From Streptomyces tauricus (GTDB taxonomy: Bacteria; Actinomycetota; Actinomycetes; Streptomycetales; Streptomycetaceae), in assembly GCF_014650955.1 (NCBI RefSeq), contig NZ_BMVY01000007.1, positions 99,833-163,832 of the forward strand: a DNA stretch of 64,000 bases, given 5' to 3'. The translations under genes and the position numbers were made by a program. Shown piece by piece: positions 15,357-25,076 of the stretch. A model generated the notes under the pieces. The model made no database searches, was not told where the DNA came from, and worked only from the letters and a program-made list of their open reading frames with translations. The stretch's first letter is position 1. Every line of letters begins with the position of its first letter.

Positions 15357-18023
15357 ATGACGGAGGTACGGCCGGGTGCGGCCGCCTCGGCACCGCTCTG
15401 GGAGCGCGACGCGGAACTCGCCGCGGTCACGGAGGCCGTCGACGCCCTGTGCGCCGGCTCCGCCGCCGGCAGTCTGCTGGTGTTCACCGGCGAGGCGGGC
15501 ATCGGCAAGACCGCGTTGCTCGCCCAGGTCCGCGCCCTCGCGGAGAGCCGCTGCACGGTGTGGTCGGCCCGTGGCGGCGAGACCATCACGTCCGTTCCGT
15601 TCAACGTCGTCCGGCAGTTGCTCCAGCCCGCGCTCGTGGCACTCATGCCCGACGAGGCGCGCGAGTACTTCGGCGACTGGTACGACATCGCCGGCCCCGC
15701 ACTGGGCATAGCCGAACCGGGCGCACGCCAGGCGGACCCGCAGGGCGTGTGCGACGGACTGGTCGCCGCCGTACGCAGACTCGCCCGGCGCGAGTGGCCG
15801 CTGGTGCTGCTCATCGACGACGCCCACTGGGCCGACCAGGAGACCCTGCACTGGCTGGCGGCCTTCGCGGAGCGCCTGGACGATCTGCCCGTCCTCGTCG
15901 TGGTGGCCCGCCGCCCCGGGGAAGCCGGCGGCGAGAGCGCCCGCCACCTCGACACGCTCGGCGCGCTGTCCCGCCCGATGCCCAGCCTGCGCGCACTGAC
16001 CCCTGAGGCCACGGCCGGACTCACCCGCGCCACGCTCGGCGAGCACGCCGACGCCCCGTTCTGCCGGGAGGTCTGGGCGGTCACCGGCGGCAACCCGTAC
16101 GAGAGCGTGGAGCTCCTGGCCAAGGTCCAGGACAGTGAACTGGAACCGGTGGAGGAGTCGGCCGCCGAACTGCGCGCGCTGAACCGCGCGGCACGCGGCC
16201 GCGGACTGGTCGACCGGCTGGAGGGGCTCGGCGTCGACGCCACGAAGTTCGCCTGGGCGGCCGCCATCCTCGGCACCCAGATCTCCGTCGACCTCGCGGC
16301 GGAACTGGCCGGCATGCAGCGGGACGAGGCCGAACGCTGCGCGGTGCGGCTGAGCGTGGCCCGCATCCTCACCGAGGCCGACCGGACATCCGGTCAAGTG
16401 GAGGACGGCGAGCTGGAGTTCGTCCATCCGCTGATCGCCACCGCCGTGTACCGGTCGATCCCGGACGCGCTGCGCACCGCGATGCACGGTGTGGCCGCCG
16501 CGGTCGTCACCGCGTCGGGTCTCGGCGCCGCCGCGGCCTCCCGCCACCTCCTGGAGGTGCATCCGGACGACGACCCCGAACTCGTCGAGCAGATGCGCGA
16601 GGCCGCGGGTGAACATCTCGCCGTCGGCGCCCCGGACGCGGCCCGCCGGTGCCTGGAGCGCGCCCTGCTGGAACCGCCGCTCCCGGAGGTCCACGCGCGC
16701 GTGCTCTACGAACTGGGCTGCGCCACACTCCTGACCTCGCCCGCGACCACCATCGGCTATCTGCGCCAGGCGCTCACGGTGCACGGCCTGGAGGCGGACC
16801 TGCGGGTCGACGCGGTCTGCCGGCTGTCCTCGGCGCTGGTCCACAACGACCAGCTGGAGGAGGCCGTCGCGGTGGTCGACGCGGAGGCCGACCGGCTCGA
16901 ACCCGGTCCCGAGCGGATGCGGCTGCAGGCCGTGCACTACATGTGGGAGGGCATCCACGCGGGCGAGGAGGACGCGCCCGGGCGCTCCCGCCGGCTGGCC
17001 CAGCTGGTCAAACCGCTCACCGGCCGCGACAACTCCGAGCGCGCCCTGCTCATCCTGCGCGCCTTCGACGCGATGACCCGCGGGGAGAACGCCGAGGAGG
17101 TCGCCGAACTCTGCGACCGCTCGCTGGTCAACGGCCGCCTCGCGCCCGGCCTCGGCTGGACCGACACCGAGTGGAGCTTCGAGCTCCTGATGATGCTCGG
17201 CATCTCCTATACGTACGCGGACCGGCTCGACCGTGCCGAGAGCCTCTTCACGGAGGCCAGGCGGTCGTACGAGTCCGCCGGCTGGAGCGGTGGCCATCTG
17301 GCCCTCGCGCACGCCTTCGGCGGATACGTACTCCGCAGACGGGGCCGCCTCAAGGAAGCGGACGAGTCACTGCGTGAGGCGTTGCGGCTCGCGGACCGGG
17401 TGGGCCACGGACTGCCCATGCACTGGTCGGCGGCGTGCATGCTCATCGACACGCTGCTCGCCCGCGGGCATGTGGGTGAGGCCGAGGAGATCGCCGAGCG
17501 GTACTCCTTCGAGCCGCCGCATCCGTCCACGATCGTGCTGCCGGACACCCACTCGATAAGAGGCCGTCTTCTCATCGCCACGGGTCGGGTCGAGGAGGGC
17601 GTGAACGAGCTGGAGACCGCGGAGAAGATGTCCGAGGACCGCGGGGGTCACAACACGGTGATGGCTCCCCGGGCGGGTGACCTCGCGCGGACCCTCGCCG
17701 CCGAGGACCCGCGGCGGGCCGCGGAGGTGGCCGCCGACGCCCGCGTCCAGGCCGAGCGCTTCGGCACCGACACGGCCATCGGTGAGGCCCTGCGCTGCGC
17801 CGCCGCCCTGGAGACGGGCCAGCGCTCGGTCGCCCTGTACGCCCAGGCGGTCGCGTACCTCGAATCCTCCCCCTGCGCCTACGAACACGCAGCGGCCCGC
17901 GTCGAATACGGCATCGCTTCCCGCTCCGCCACAGAAATCCGCCGAGGCCTGACCCTGGCGGAATCCTGCGGAGCAGACACCCTGGCCACCCAAGCCCGAA
18001 CAGCCCTGGGCGAAGCCTCGTAA
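15357..18023 (+). CDS. LAL/MalT-like AAA ATPase lacking the LuxR HTH
   Basis: 888 residues. The N-terminal AAA_16 domain shows Walker A GEAGIGKTALL (about residues 44-54), VPFNVVRQLLQP, Walker B LVLLIDDAHWAD and GNPYESVELL. The rest is an all-helical TPR-like region (RAESLFTEARRSYESAG, GRLKEADESLREALRLAD). Large ATP-binding LuxR regulators normally end with a LuxR HTH about 60 residues long; here the protein stops at LATQARTALGEAS, without one. RBS GGGAGG supports the ATG. It could act as a sensor working with another protein or be a truncated regulator. The frame is clean and the codon pattern normal, so I do not call it a pseudogene. Confidence 0.75.
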   Translation: MTEVRPGAAASAPLWERDAELAAVTEAVDALCAGSAAGSLLVFTGEAGIGKTALLAQVRALAESRCTVWSARGGETITSVPFNVVRQLLQPALVALMPDEAREYFGDWYDIAGPALGIAEPGARQADPQGVCDGLVAAVRRLARREWPLVLLIDDAHWADQETLHWLAAFAERLDDLPVLVVVARRPGEAGGESARHLDTLGALSRPMPSLRALTPEATAGLTRATLGEHADAPFCREVWAVTGGNPYESVELLAKVQDSELEPVEESAAELRALNRAARGRGLVDRLEGLGVDATKFAWAAAILGTQISVDLAAELAGMQRDEAERCAVRLSVARILTEADRTSGQVEDGELEFVHPLIATAVYRSIPDALRTAMHGVAAAVVTASGLGAAAASRHLLEVHPDDDPELVEQMREAAGEHLAVGAPDAARRCLERALLEPPLPEVHARVLYELGCATLLTSPATTIGYLRQALTVHGLEADLRVDAVCRLSSALVHNDQLEEAVAVVDAEADRLEPGPERMRLQAVHYMWEGIHAGEEDAPGRSRRLAQLVKPLTGRDNSERALLILRAFDAMTRGENAEEVAELCDRSLVNGRLAPGLGWTDTEWSFELLMMLGISYTYADRLDRAESLFTEARRSYESAGWSGGHLALAHAFGGYVLRRRGRLKEADESLREALRLADRVGHGLPMHWSAACMLIDTLLARGHVGEAEEIAERYSFEPPHPSTIVLPDTHSIRGRLLIATGRVEEGVNELETAEKMSEDRGGHNTVMAPRAGDLARTLAAEDPRRAAEVAADARVQAERFGTDTAIGEALRCAAALETGQRSVALYAQAVAYLESSPCAYEHAAARVEYGIASRSATEIRRGLTLAESCGADTLATQARTALGEAS

Positions 18024-18037
18024 GGAGCGCGCTCCTT
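18022..18037. terminator. 16-bp perfect palindrome at the end of the LAL gene
   Basis: AAGGAGCGCGCTCCTT is self-complementary and overlaps the TAA stop. It may act as a terminator, although it has no loop bases. Confidence 0.4.
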
Positions 18038-18047
18038 CACATACACA

Positions 18048-18265
18048 CGGCCCGACAGACCCCGCAAGGGGCGCGGGGAACTGCGCGCTCAGCCTTCACG
18101 TACCGCACCCGTCATACCTGCGGCCCGACAGACCCCGTAAGGGGCGCGGGGAACGGCGCACCCGGCCCGCACGTATCCGCAGTGGGCGTACTGCCGGTTC
18201 GGGGCGGCTCCGCCCGTTGTCGGCCGCGGGCGTGTGGGGGTGGGCCGCGCAGTTCCCCGCGTTCC
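18048..18265. repeat. Three copies of the dispersed GC-rich element
   Basis: Two direct copies 73 bp apart (cores 18068-18086 and 18141-18159, each preceded by CGGCCCGACAGACCCCG) and one inverted degenerate copy (18247-18265). The whole 242-bp gap between the LAL gene and pcaL consists of these. No ORF or promoter is evident. Confidence 0.8.
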
Positions 18266-19426
18266 TTACGGCGCCTGGGGGTCACCCTCCTCGGAGAGGA
18301 CCCGTTGGGCCACGGCGAACGCCGAGTTCGCCGCCGGGACGCCGCAGTACACCGCCGTCTGCAGCAGCACCGCCCCGATCTCCTCCGGCGTGAGCCCGTT
18401 GCGACGGGCCGCACGCACGTGCATCGCCAGCTCGTCGTAGTGCCCGTGCGCCACGAGCGCGGTCATAGTGATCATGCTGCGCTCACGCCGCGCCAGCGTC
18501 TCGTCCGTCCAGATCTCCCCCCACGCGTACCGCGAGATGAAGTCCTGGAACCGCGCCGTGAACGCCGACTGCCGCGCCTGCGCCCGGTCCACGTGCTCGT
18601 CGCCGAGCACCTGCCGCCGCACCTCCATCCCCCGCCCGGCATCCCCGCCGAAGTGCGCCCGCAACGCGGTGAGCACGGCCTCCGGCCGCTGCGCGGGCGC
18701 CAGATGCGACGCGCCCGGGATCTCCACGAGCGCCGACCCCGGCACCGCGTCCGCGATCTCCCGCAGATGCGCGGGCGGCGTCGCCGGATCCTCGCGCCCG
18801 GCGACGAGCAGCGTGGCCGCGCCGATGCGAGGCAACCGCTCACGGATGTCGAACGCCGCCAGCGCGTCACAGCACGCGGCGTACCCGTCCGGGTCGGCCG
18901 TCCGGTGGTCCTCGACCAGCTCGGGCACCGTGAACCCGGGCGTGAACCAACGGGAGTCGGCGCCCTCGGCCAGCCCGGCCAGCCCCTCGGCCCGTACGAG
19001 CGCCGCCCGTTCCTCCCACGGCTTCGCGCCGTTGAAGTGCGCCGAGGAGCAGATCACGGCGAGCTTCTCCACCCGCTCCGGGTGGTGGACCGCGAGATGC
19101 AGCCCCACCGCACCGCCGAGCGAGACACCGGCGTACGAGAACCGGTCGATGCCCAGCGAGTCGGCGAGCGCCAGCACCAGCGCGGCGAGGTCGCCGACGG
19201 TCGCCCCCGGGCCGATCAGCGCGGCGGGGGAGCCGCCGTGCCCCGGCAGGTCCCAGCGCACCACCCGATGGGTGACGGAGAGTTCGGGCGCGACCTTGTC
19301 CCACAGGGCCAGCGAGGTGCCGAGGGAAGGGCCGAGCAGAAGCGGGGGAGCGGAGAGGGCCCCCTCGGCACGATGGTGCAGCAACGTGCCCTCGGTGGAA
19401 GCGGGTTGGTCGGTCCGACTGGTCAA
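18266..19426 (-). CDS. pcaL: Fused 3-oxoadipate enol-lactonase / 4-carboxymuconolactone decarboxylase
   Basis: 386 residues. Residues 1-255 form an alpha/beta-hydrolase with nucleophile elbow GVSLGG and WDLPGHGGS (PcaD, lactone hydrolysis to 3-oxoadipate). The last ~125 residues, with FQDFISRYAWGEIWT and RNGLTPEEIGAVLLQTAVYCGVPAAN, are the AhpD-like decarboxylase PcaC. The fusion is typical of actinomycetes. The start is taken as the TTG at 19426, which overlaps the pcaB stop (TTGA) and has GGAG six bases upstream; no ATG or GTG precedes the conserved region. Last gene of the pca operon. Confidence 0.9.
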   Translation of the reverse strand: MTSRTDQPASTEGTLLHHRAEGALSAPPLLLGPSLGTSLALWDKVAPELSVTHRVVRWDLPGHGGSPAALIGPGATVGDLAALVLALADSLGIDRFSYAGVSLGGAVGLHLAVHHPERVEKLAVICSSAHFNGAKPWEERAALVRAEGLAGLAEGADSRWFTPGFTVPELVEDHRTADPDGYAACCDALAAFDIRERLPRIGAATLLVAGREDPATPPAHLREIADAVPGSALVEIPGASHLAPAQRPEAVLTALRAHFGGDAGRGMEVRRQVLGDEHVDRAQARQSAFTARFQDFISRYAWGEIWTDETLARRERSMITMTALVAHGHYDELAMHVRAARRNGLTPEEIGAVLLQTAVYCGVPAANSAFAVAQRVLSEEGDPQAP

Positions 19427-20844
19427 CGTCGCTCCAGAGCACGATCGGTGAGGGCTCCCGCGGAACCCGTGTACTGGGTGGGATCGGTGAGGTCCACCAG
19501 GTCCACCAGGTCCACCAGGTCGACGTCCTTCAACTCGGGTTCCTCCAAGAGGAGTTCCACGAGCGGCCGACCCTCCGCGGTGGCCCGCCGCGCGACCCGG
19601 GTGAGCACTTCCTTGGCGCGGGCGCGCCCGAGCACCGGCGCGAGTTCCGCCGACAGCCGCTCGGAGACGATCAGACCGTGGGTGAGGTCCAGATGGACGC
19701 GCATCGTGTCCGCGTGCACCTGCAGACCCCCGGCCAGCTCCGCCGCGTCCCGCGCCGCTCCGCCCACCAGGCGGAGCAGGTCCCGCAGGGGCTCCCACTC
19801 GGCGTGCCAGGCACCGGCGGGCCGTTCGTCCTCGGCCGCCACGGACCCGTACAGCGTCGCCGCGAGCTGCGGCGCCCGGCGGGCCGCCGCGGCGATCAGC
19901 GTGGCCCGCACGGGGTTCGCCTTGTGCGGCATGGCGGAGGACCCGCCCCCCGTGCCCTCGCTCAGCTCACGGATCTCCGTACGGGAGAGGGTGAGCACGT
20001 CCGCGGCCGTCTTGCCGAGGGCGCCCGCGGTGAAGGCGAGGGCACCCGCGAGATCGGCGACCGGTGTCCGCAGGGTGTGCCAGGGCAACACCGGTGCGAC
20101 GAGGCCCAGTTCACGGGCGTACGCGTCGACGAGCGCCCCCGTGTCCGGGGCTCCGTACGCGGCGAGGCCCGCCAAGGTGCCCGCCGCGCCGCCGAGTTGC
20201 ACCGGCAGGCCGTCCCGCACGGCCCGTACGCGGTCCCTCGCGTCCAGGACCAGCGACCGCCAGCCCGCCGCCTTCAGACCGAAGGTGGTGGGGACGGCGT
20301 GCTGGGTGAGCGTGCGCCCCGGCATGACCGTGTCGCGGTGGTCGCGCGCGAGGCGGGCCAGCGCGCGCTCCGTACGGGTGAGGTCAGCGAGGACCAGGTC
20401 CAGTGTCCGTACCGCGACCAGCGTCATGGCCGTGTCCATGATGTCCTGGCTGGTCGCGCCCCGGTGGACGTAGGGGGAGTGCTCTTCGCCGACCGCCGCG
20501 GTCAGGTCGGCGACCAGGGGGATCACCGGATTGCCGCCGGCCCGCGCGCGCAGCGCGAGCGCCCGGACGTCGAAACGCGCCGCGTCGGCGGCCGTGGTCA
20601 CCGCGTCGGCGGCCTCGTCCGGGGCGAGCCCCAGCGAGGCCTGCGCACGTGTGAGCGCCCCCTCCGCGTCGAGCAGCGCCCGCAGGAAGGCGGAGTCACC
20701 GGTCGCGGCCTCGGCGCCCGACCCCACCCGCCCCGGCGCGAGAAGCCCGACATCGGACCCGACGGACCCATCAGGCGCATCGGACGCATCAGGCCCGCCG
20801 GGTCCGCCGGGACCGGCAGAACCGGCCGGTTCGAACGCTGTCAC
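19423..20844 (-). CDS. pcaB: 3-carboxy-cis,cis-muconate cycloisomerase
   Basis: 473 residues of the fumarase/aspartase superfamily. The signature loop GSSAMPHKANPV is intact, and HRGATSQDIMDTAM is the first conserved region. It converts 3-carboxymuconate to 4-carboxymuconolactone. The N-terminal ~40 residues are Gly/Pro/Asp low complexity. Near the C-terminus, three 9-bp units (19490-19525) encode a short DLV repeat. The GTG start at 20844 overlaps the pcaG stop (GTGA), so translation is coupled. Confidence 0.92.
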   Translation of the reverse strand: MTAFEPAGSAGPGGPGGPDASDAPDGSVGSDVGLLAPGRVGSGAEAATGDSAFLRALLDAEGALTRAQASLGLAPDEAADAVTTAADAARFDVRALALRARAGGNPVIPLVADLTAAVGEEHSPYVHRGATSQDIMDTAMTLVAVRTLDLVLADLTRTERALARLARDHRDTVMPGRTLTQHAVPTTFGLKAAGWRSLVLDARDRVRAVRDGLPVQLGGAAGTLAGLAAYGAPDTGALVDAYARELGLVAPVLPWHTLRTPVADLAGALAFTAGALGKTAADVLTLSRTEIRELSEGTGGGSSAMPHKANPVRATLIAAAARRAPQLAATLYGSVAAEDERPAGAWHAEWEPLRDLLRLVGGAARDAAELAGGLQVHADTMRVHLDLTHGLIVSERLSAELAPVLGRARAKEVLTRVARRATAEGRPLVELLLEEPELKDVDLVDLVDLVDLTDPTQYTGSAGALTDRALERR

Positions 20845-21413
20845 TGAAACTCCAGGAAGACCGTTTCGCCTTCGCCCTGAAGACGGATGTCGAAACGGTA
20901 CGTCCGGTTGCTCCCGTTCGCCCCCTCGGTCGCGACCAGCGTGGCGCGCCGCTCGGCCGGCAGCGAGTCGAGCAGCGGGTCCGGGCCGTCGGCGAGGTAG
21001 GCGCGCGTGAAGAGGTGATGCGTCAGTCCGCGCGCGAACACGCACACGCTGATGTACGGCAGCCCGGCGTTGCCCGGCCGCAGCGTGTGGAGCGCGTAGT
21101 GTCCGTCGGCGTCCGTGGGCACCCGCCCGTACCCGGTGAAGTCGACGCCGTTGCGGCCGAGGAACCCGCCGGTCGACGGATCGCGGCGCATGGAGCCCGG
21201 GGCGCCCGTCAGCGAGCCGTCGGGCGCGGCCTGCCAGAAGTCGAGCAGGGCGTCGGGTATCGGCGTGCCCGCGCCGTCGAACACGTACCCGTGCAGGCTG
21301 ATCGCGTCCGGGTGGCCCTGCGGGGCCATACGGCTGCCGTCGGGGAAGGGGAGCGCGTGCCCGTAGAACGGGCCGACGGTGTGGGACGGGGTGGGGAGCA
21401 GTCGCTCGGCCAT
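20841..21413 (-). CDS. pcaG: Protocatechuate 3,4-dioxygenase alpha subunit
   Basis: 190 residues. TPSHTVGPFYGHALPF and VFDGAGTPIPDALLDFWQA are typical of the intradiol dioxygenase fold. As in known alpha subunits, the Tyr/His iron ligands are not conserved; the beta subunit holds the Fe(III). The ATG at 21413 is used; a GTG two codons earlier (21419) would overlap the pcaH stop and is equally plausible given the overlaps elsewhere in this operon. Confidence 0.93.
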   Translation of the reverse strand: MAERLLPTPSHTVGPFYGHALPFPDGSRMAPQGHPDAISLHGYVFDGAGTPIPDALLDFWQAAPDGSLTGAPGSMRRDPSTGGFLGRNGVDFTGYGRVPTDADGHYALHTLRPGNAGLPYISVCVFARGLTHHLFTRAYLADGPDPLLDSLPAERRATLVATEGANGSNRTYRFDIRLQGEGETVFLEFQ

Positions 21414-21415
21414 GG

Positions 21416-22186
21416 TCACCGGCCTTCCTCGATCCAGGTGGCGGAGGGACCGTCGAGGACGATGTCCCAGGCGTACCCCATCGAGAACTCGGGCTTCGAC
21501 AGGTCGTGGTCGTAGGTGGCGACCAGCCGCTCGCGGGCCGCCTCGTCCGTCACCGACTGGAGGATCGGGTCGTACCGGAACAGCGGGTCGCTCGGGAAGT
21601 ACATCTGGGTCACGAGCCGCTGGGCGAACGCCGTCCCGAAGACGGAGAAGTGGATGTGCGCGGGCCGCCACGCGTTGGTGTGGTTGCCCCACGGGTAGGG
21701 GCCGGGCTTGATCGTGGTGAACGAGTACCGGCCCTGATCGTCCGTCAGGGTCCGTCCCACACCGGTGAAGTTGGGGTCGAGCGGTGCCGGGTGCTGCTCG
21801 CGCAGATGGGCGTACCGGCCGGCGGCGTTGGCCTGCCAGATCTCGACGAGCTGGCCGCGTACGGGGCGGCCGTCGCGGTCGAGCAGCCGTCCCGAGACGG
21901 TCATCCGCTCGCCGATCGGCTCACCGCGGTGATGGATGGTCAGATCACTGTCGTGCTCGGTGATGTCGGTGACGCCGAACACCGGACCCGACAGCTCGAC
22001 GGTCTCCGGGTCGCCGCCGCTCACGGCGACCAGCGGCTGTTTCGGGTGGCGCAACAGGGAGCTGCGGTACGGGGCGTAGTCGCGCCGCGGGTGGTGCAGG
22101 ACCGGGGCGCCACCGGCGACCGCCTTGTCGTACGCGTCCTGCTGGTCCTTTATCTCTGAGTCGATGTCCGACTGGGTGAGAGCCAT
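21416..22186 (-). CDS. pcaH: Protocatechuate 3,4-dioxygenase beta subunit
   Basis: 256 residues. It cleaves the ring of protocatechuate between its hydroxylated carbons. The four expected Fe(III) ligands are visible: Tyr in AAGRYAHL, Tyr in KPGPYPW, and both His of RPAHIHFSVFG. The N-terminal extension (ALTQSDIDSEIKDQQDAY) is typical of beta subunits. There is a 13-bp gap after pcaF. Confidence 0.94.
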   Translation of the reverse strand: MALTQSDIDSEIKDQQDAYDKAVAGGAPVLHHPRRDYAPYRSSLLRHPKQPLVAVSGGDPETVELSGPVFGVTDITEHDSDLTIHHRGEPIGERMTVSGRLLDRDGRPVRGQLVEIWQANAAGRYAHLREQHPAPLDPNFTGVGRTLTDDQGRYSFTTIKPGPYPWGNHTNAWRPAHIHFSVFGTAFAQRLVTQMYFPSDPLFRYDPILQSVTDEAARERLVATYDHDLSKPEFSMGYAWDIVLDGPSATWIEEGR

Positions 22187-22199
22187 GAGAGGTGGGTTC

Positions 22200-23402
22200 C
22201 TAACGCTCCAGTACGAGGGCGAGGCCCTGGCCGACGCCGATGCAGAGGGTGGCGACGCCGACTCCCGAGCCCTTGCGGGCCAGTTGGTGGGCGACGGTCC
22301 CGGCGAGCCGGGCGCCGGAGGCGCCGAGGGGGTGGCCCAGGGCGATGGCCCCGCCCTGCGGGTTGAGGACGGCCGGGTCGAACTCGGGCCACTCGGCGAC
22401 ACAGCCCAGGACCTGCGCGGCGAAGGCCTCGTTGAGTTCAAGAGTTGACAGGTCGTCAAATGTCTTGCCCGCCCTGGCGAGCGCGCGGTTGACGGCCTCC
22501 ACCGGGGCGAGGCCGAAGTAGTCGGGGTCGAGCGCGGAGACACCGGACGCGGACACCCGGGCGAGCGGCTCGCGGCCGGTGGCCGCCAGGCCCTCCTCGT
22601 CGACGAGGAGCAGCGCCGCGGCGCCGTCGTTGAGCGGCGAGGCGTTCCCGGCGGTGACCGTGCCCTCCTCGGTGCGGAACGACGGCTTGAGCCGGGCCAT
22701 CGCGGCGAGGGAGGCGTCGGCGCGTACGCATTCGTCGGCGGCGAAGGACAGCGGGTCGCCCTTGCGCTGGGGAATCGAGACCGGCGCGATCTCACCGTCG
22801 AAGAGGCCCGCGGCCTGGGCGGCGGCGGCCTTGTCGTGGCTGGCGAGGGCGAACTCGTCCTGCTGCTCACGGCTGATCTTGTGCTTTTCGGCGATGAGTT
22901 CGGCGGACTCACCGAGCGGGATGGTCCACTGCGGGTCCATCCTGGGGTTGACCATGCGCCAGCCGAGAGTGGTCGAGTACAGCTCGGTGTGCCCGGCGGG
23001 GAAGGGCCGGTCGCTCTTCGGCAGGACGTAGGGGGCGCGGGTCATCGACTCGACACCGCCGGCGAGGGCGATCGAGGCGTCGCCGAGCGCGATGGCACGG
23101 GCGGCCTGGATGACGGCTTCGAGACCGGACGCGCACAGCCGGTTGACGCTCACGCCCGGCACGGAGGTGGGCAGACCGGCGAGCAGACCGGCCATCCGGG
23201 CGACGTTGCGGTTCTCCTCGCCGGCGCCGTTCGCGTTGCCGAAGTACACGTCGTCGATCCGGGCGGGGTCCAAATCCGGTGTACGGGCGAGGAGTTCACG
23301 CAGGGCATGGGCGGCCAGGTCGTCCGGGCGGACGGCGGCGAGACTTCCGTTGTACTTGCCGAACGGGGTACGGACGGCGTCGACGATGTAGACGTCCTTC
23401 AC
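22200..23402 (-). CDS. pcaF: 3-oxoadipyl-CoA thiolase
   Basis: 400 residues. Thiolase active-site Cys in [12 protein letters not shown], His in [16 protein letters not shown], and second Cys in TLCIGVGQG are all present. It splits 3-oxoadipyl-CoA into succinyl-CoA and acetyl-CoA, the last step of the pathway. The GTG start at 23402 overlaps the pcaJ stop. Confidence 0.92.
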   Translation of the reverse strand: MKDVYIVDAVRTPFGKYNGSLAAVRPDDLAAHALRELLARTPDLDPARIDDVYFGNANGAGEENRNVARMAGLLAGLPTSVPGVSVNRLCASGLEAVIQAARAIALGDASIALAGGVESMTRAPYVLPKSDRPFPAGHTELYSTTLGWRMVNPRMDPQWTIPLGESAELIAEKHKISREQQDEFALASHDKAAAAQAAGLFDGEIAPVSIPQRKGDPLSFAADECVRADASLAAMARLKPSFRTEEGTVTAGNASPLNDGAAALLLVDEEGLAATGREPLARVSASGVSALDPDYFGLAPVEAVNRALARAGKTFDDLSTLELNEAFAAQVLGCVAEWPEFDPAVLNPQGGAIALGHPLGASGARLAGTVAHQLARKGSGVGVATLCIGVGQGLALVLER

Positions 23403-24070
23403 GGCTGCTTCTCCTCGGTGAGCTCCTCGACGAGCTCTTCGGCGATACGAACCTTGGCGGCAGTCTTCGCCACGACCTCGTCGGCCGTGACACCGGGCGC
23501 CGTCTCGACGAGTACCAGGGCCTCGTCCGTGACGTCCAGGACACCGAGGTCGGTGATGATCCTGTTGACACAGGCTTTGCCTGTCAGTGGCAGCGTGCAC
23601 GCGTCGAGGACCTTCGGAGACCCGTCCTTGGCGGTGTGGGTCATCACGACGATCACGGTACGGGCGCCGTGCACCAGGTCCATGGCCCCGCCGATGCCGG
23701 TGATCATCTTGCCCGGTACGGCCCAGTTCGCCAGGTCGCCGCCCGCGGAGACCTGCATCGCGCCGAGGACCGCGACATCGATGTGCCCGCCGCGGATCAT
23801 CCCGAACGACAGCGACGAGTCGAAGTAGGAGGCGCCCGGCAGGACCGTGACGGTCTCCTTGCCCGCGTTGATCAGGTCCGGGTCGACCTGCTCCTCGGTC
23901 GGGTACGGGCCGGTGCCCAGGATGCCGTTCTCCGACTCCAGGATCACCTCCACGTCCCGGGGGAGGTAGTTGGGGATCAGCGTCGGCAGTCCGATGCCGA
24001 GATTCACGTACTGGCCGTCCCGCAGTTCGCGCGCGGCCCGCGCGGCCATCTGTTCACGCGTCCAGGCCAT
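23399..24070 (-). CDS. pcaJ: 3-oxoadipate CoA-transferase subunit B
   Basis: 223 residues. The catalytic glutamate of family I CoA-transferases is in ESENGILG, and [12 protein letters not shown] is the start of the fold. It works with PcaI to activate 3-oxoadipate with succinyl-CoA. The ATG overlaps the pcaI stop (ATGA). Confidence 0.92.
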   Translation of the reverse strand: MAWTREQMAARAARELRDGQYVNLGIGLPTLIPNYLPRDVEVILESENGILGTGPYPTEEQVDPDLINAGKETVTVLPGASYFDSSLSFGMIRGGHIDVAVLGAMQVSAGGDLANWAVPGKMITGIGGAMDLVHGARTVIVVMTHTAKDGSPKVLDACTLPLTGKACVNRIITDLGVLDVTDEALVLVETAPGVTADEVVAKTAAKVRIAEELVEELTEEKQP

Positions 24071-24852
24071 CAGCCGCTCACCGTCCCTCGTGCCGAAGAC
24101 GCGGAGACCGTCCGCTGTTCGATCTTCTTGTCCGCCGCCTGCGCCGGGGTGAGCGCGACGACCCGCTGCACGAAGATGCCCGGCAGGTGCACCGCCTCCG
24201 GGTCGATCCCGCCGGGCTCCACAAGCTCCTCCACCTCGGCGATCGTCACCCGTCCGGCCATCGCCGCGAGGGGGTTGAAGTTGCGGGAGGACTTGTTGAA
24301 GACGAGGTTCCCGTGCCGGTCGCCCTTGGCGGCCCGCACCAGCGCGAAGTCGGTGCGGATGCCGCGCTCCAGTACGTACGGGGTGCCGTCGAAGTCCCGT
24401 ACCTCCTTGGGCGGGGAGGCCAGCGCGATCCCGCCGTTGCCGTCGTAGCGCCAGGGCAGTCCGCCGTCGGCGACCTGCGTGCCCACACCGGCCGGTGTGT
24501 AGAACGCGGGAATCCCGGCGCCGCCGGCCCGCAGCCGCTCGGCCAGGGTGCCCTGCGGGATCATCTCGACCTCCAGCTCCCCGCCCAGGTACTGCCGCGC
24601 GAACTCCTTGTTCGCCCCGATGTACGAGCCGGTGACACGGGCGATGCGGCCCGCCGCGAGGAGGACCGCAAGGCCGGACTCCATCGCCCCGCAGTTGTTG
24701 GACACCACGCCCAGGCCGGTGACCCCGCGCTCGTACAGCGCCTGGATCGTCACGTTCGGCACACCGCTGAGACCGAAACCGCCGACGGCGAGTGTCGCGC
24801 CGTCCGGTATGTCGGCCACAGCCTCGGCGGCTGTGGAGACCACCTTGTCCAT
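24070..24852 (-). CDS. pcaI: 3-oxoadipate CoA-transferase subunit A
   Basis: 260 residues. [11 protein letters not shown] is the CoA-transferase subunit A motif; [16 protein letters not shown] is also conserved. First gene of pcaIJFHGBL. The start at 24852 ([12 protein letters not shown]) has GGAG nine bases upstream; an in-frame ATG at 24879 is possible but lacks an RBS. Regulation by the divergent MarR-family gene is expected. Confidence 0.92.
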   Translation of the reverse strand: MDKVVSTAAEAVADIPDGATLAVGGFGLSGVPNVTIQALYERGVTGLGVVSNNCGAMESGLAVLLAAGRIARVTGSYIGANKEFARQYLGGELEVEMIPQGTLAERLRAGGAGIPAFYTPAGVGTQVADGGLPWRYDGNGGIALASPPKEVRDFDGTPYVLERGIRTDFALVRAAKGDRHGNLVFNKSSRNFNPLAAMAGRVTIAEVEELVEPGGIDPEAVHLPGIFVQRVVALTPAQAADKKIEQRTVSASSARGTVSG

Positions 24853-25076
24853 CTGCGAAGCTCCATCTCTCCCGAGCATCCCGCACCCCTGATTAGTCAG
24901 GGCACTGAGTATTTCTACGAGGTTTCGAACACGCTGCCATCGTGGCCGTCAACCGTCAAGACCTCCCATCAAACGCGAGCTGAGAGTCTGCTCGCAGGGA
25001 AGAGACAGGGAACCGGCGGGCCCGCTATTGTTCAGTGCACCAACGAATGCCCACTCTCGTGGCACAAGGAGCGCTC
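24853..25076. promoter_or_regulatory. Divergent pcaI/pcaV control region
   Basis: The region between pcaI and the MarR gene is relatively AT-rich. It contains the near-palindrome CTGATTAGTCAG (24889-24900), 37 bp before the pcaI start, and an off-centre GTGCAC-containing dyad around 25031-25046. In S. coelicolor PcaV represses from this intergenic region; which dyad it uses here is not decided by sequence alone. Confidence 0.5.
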
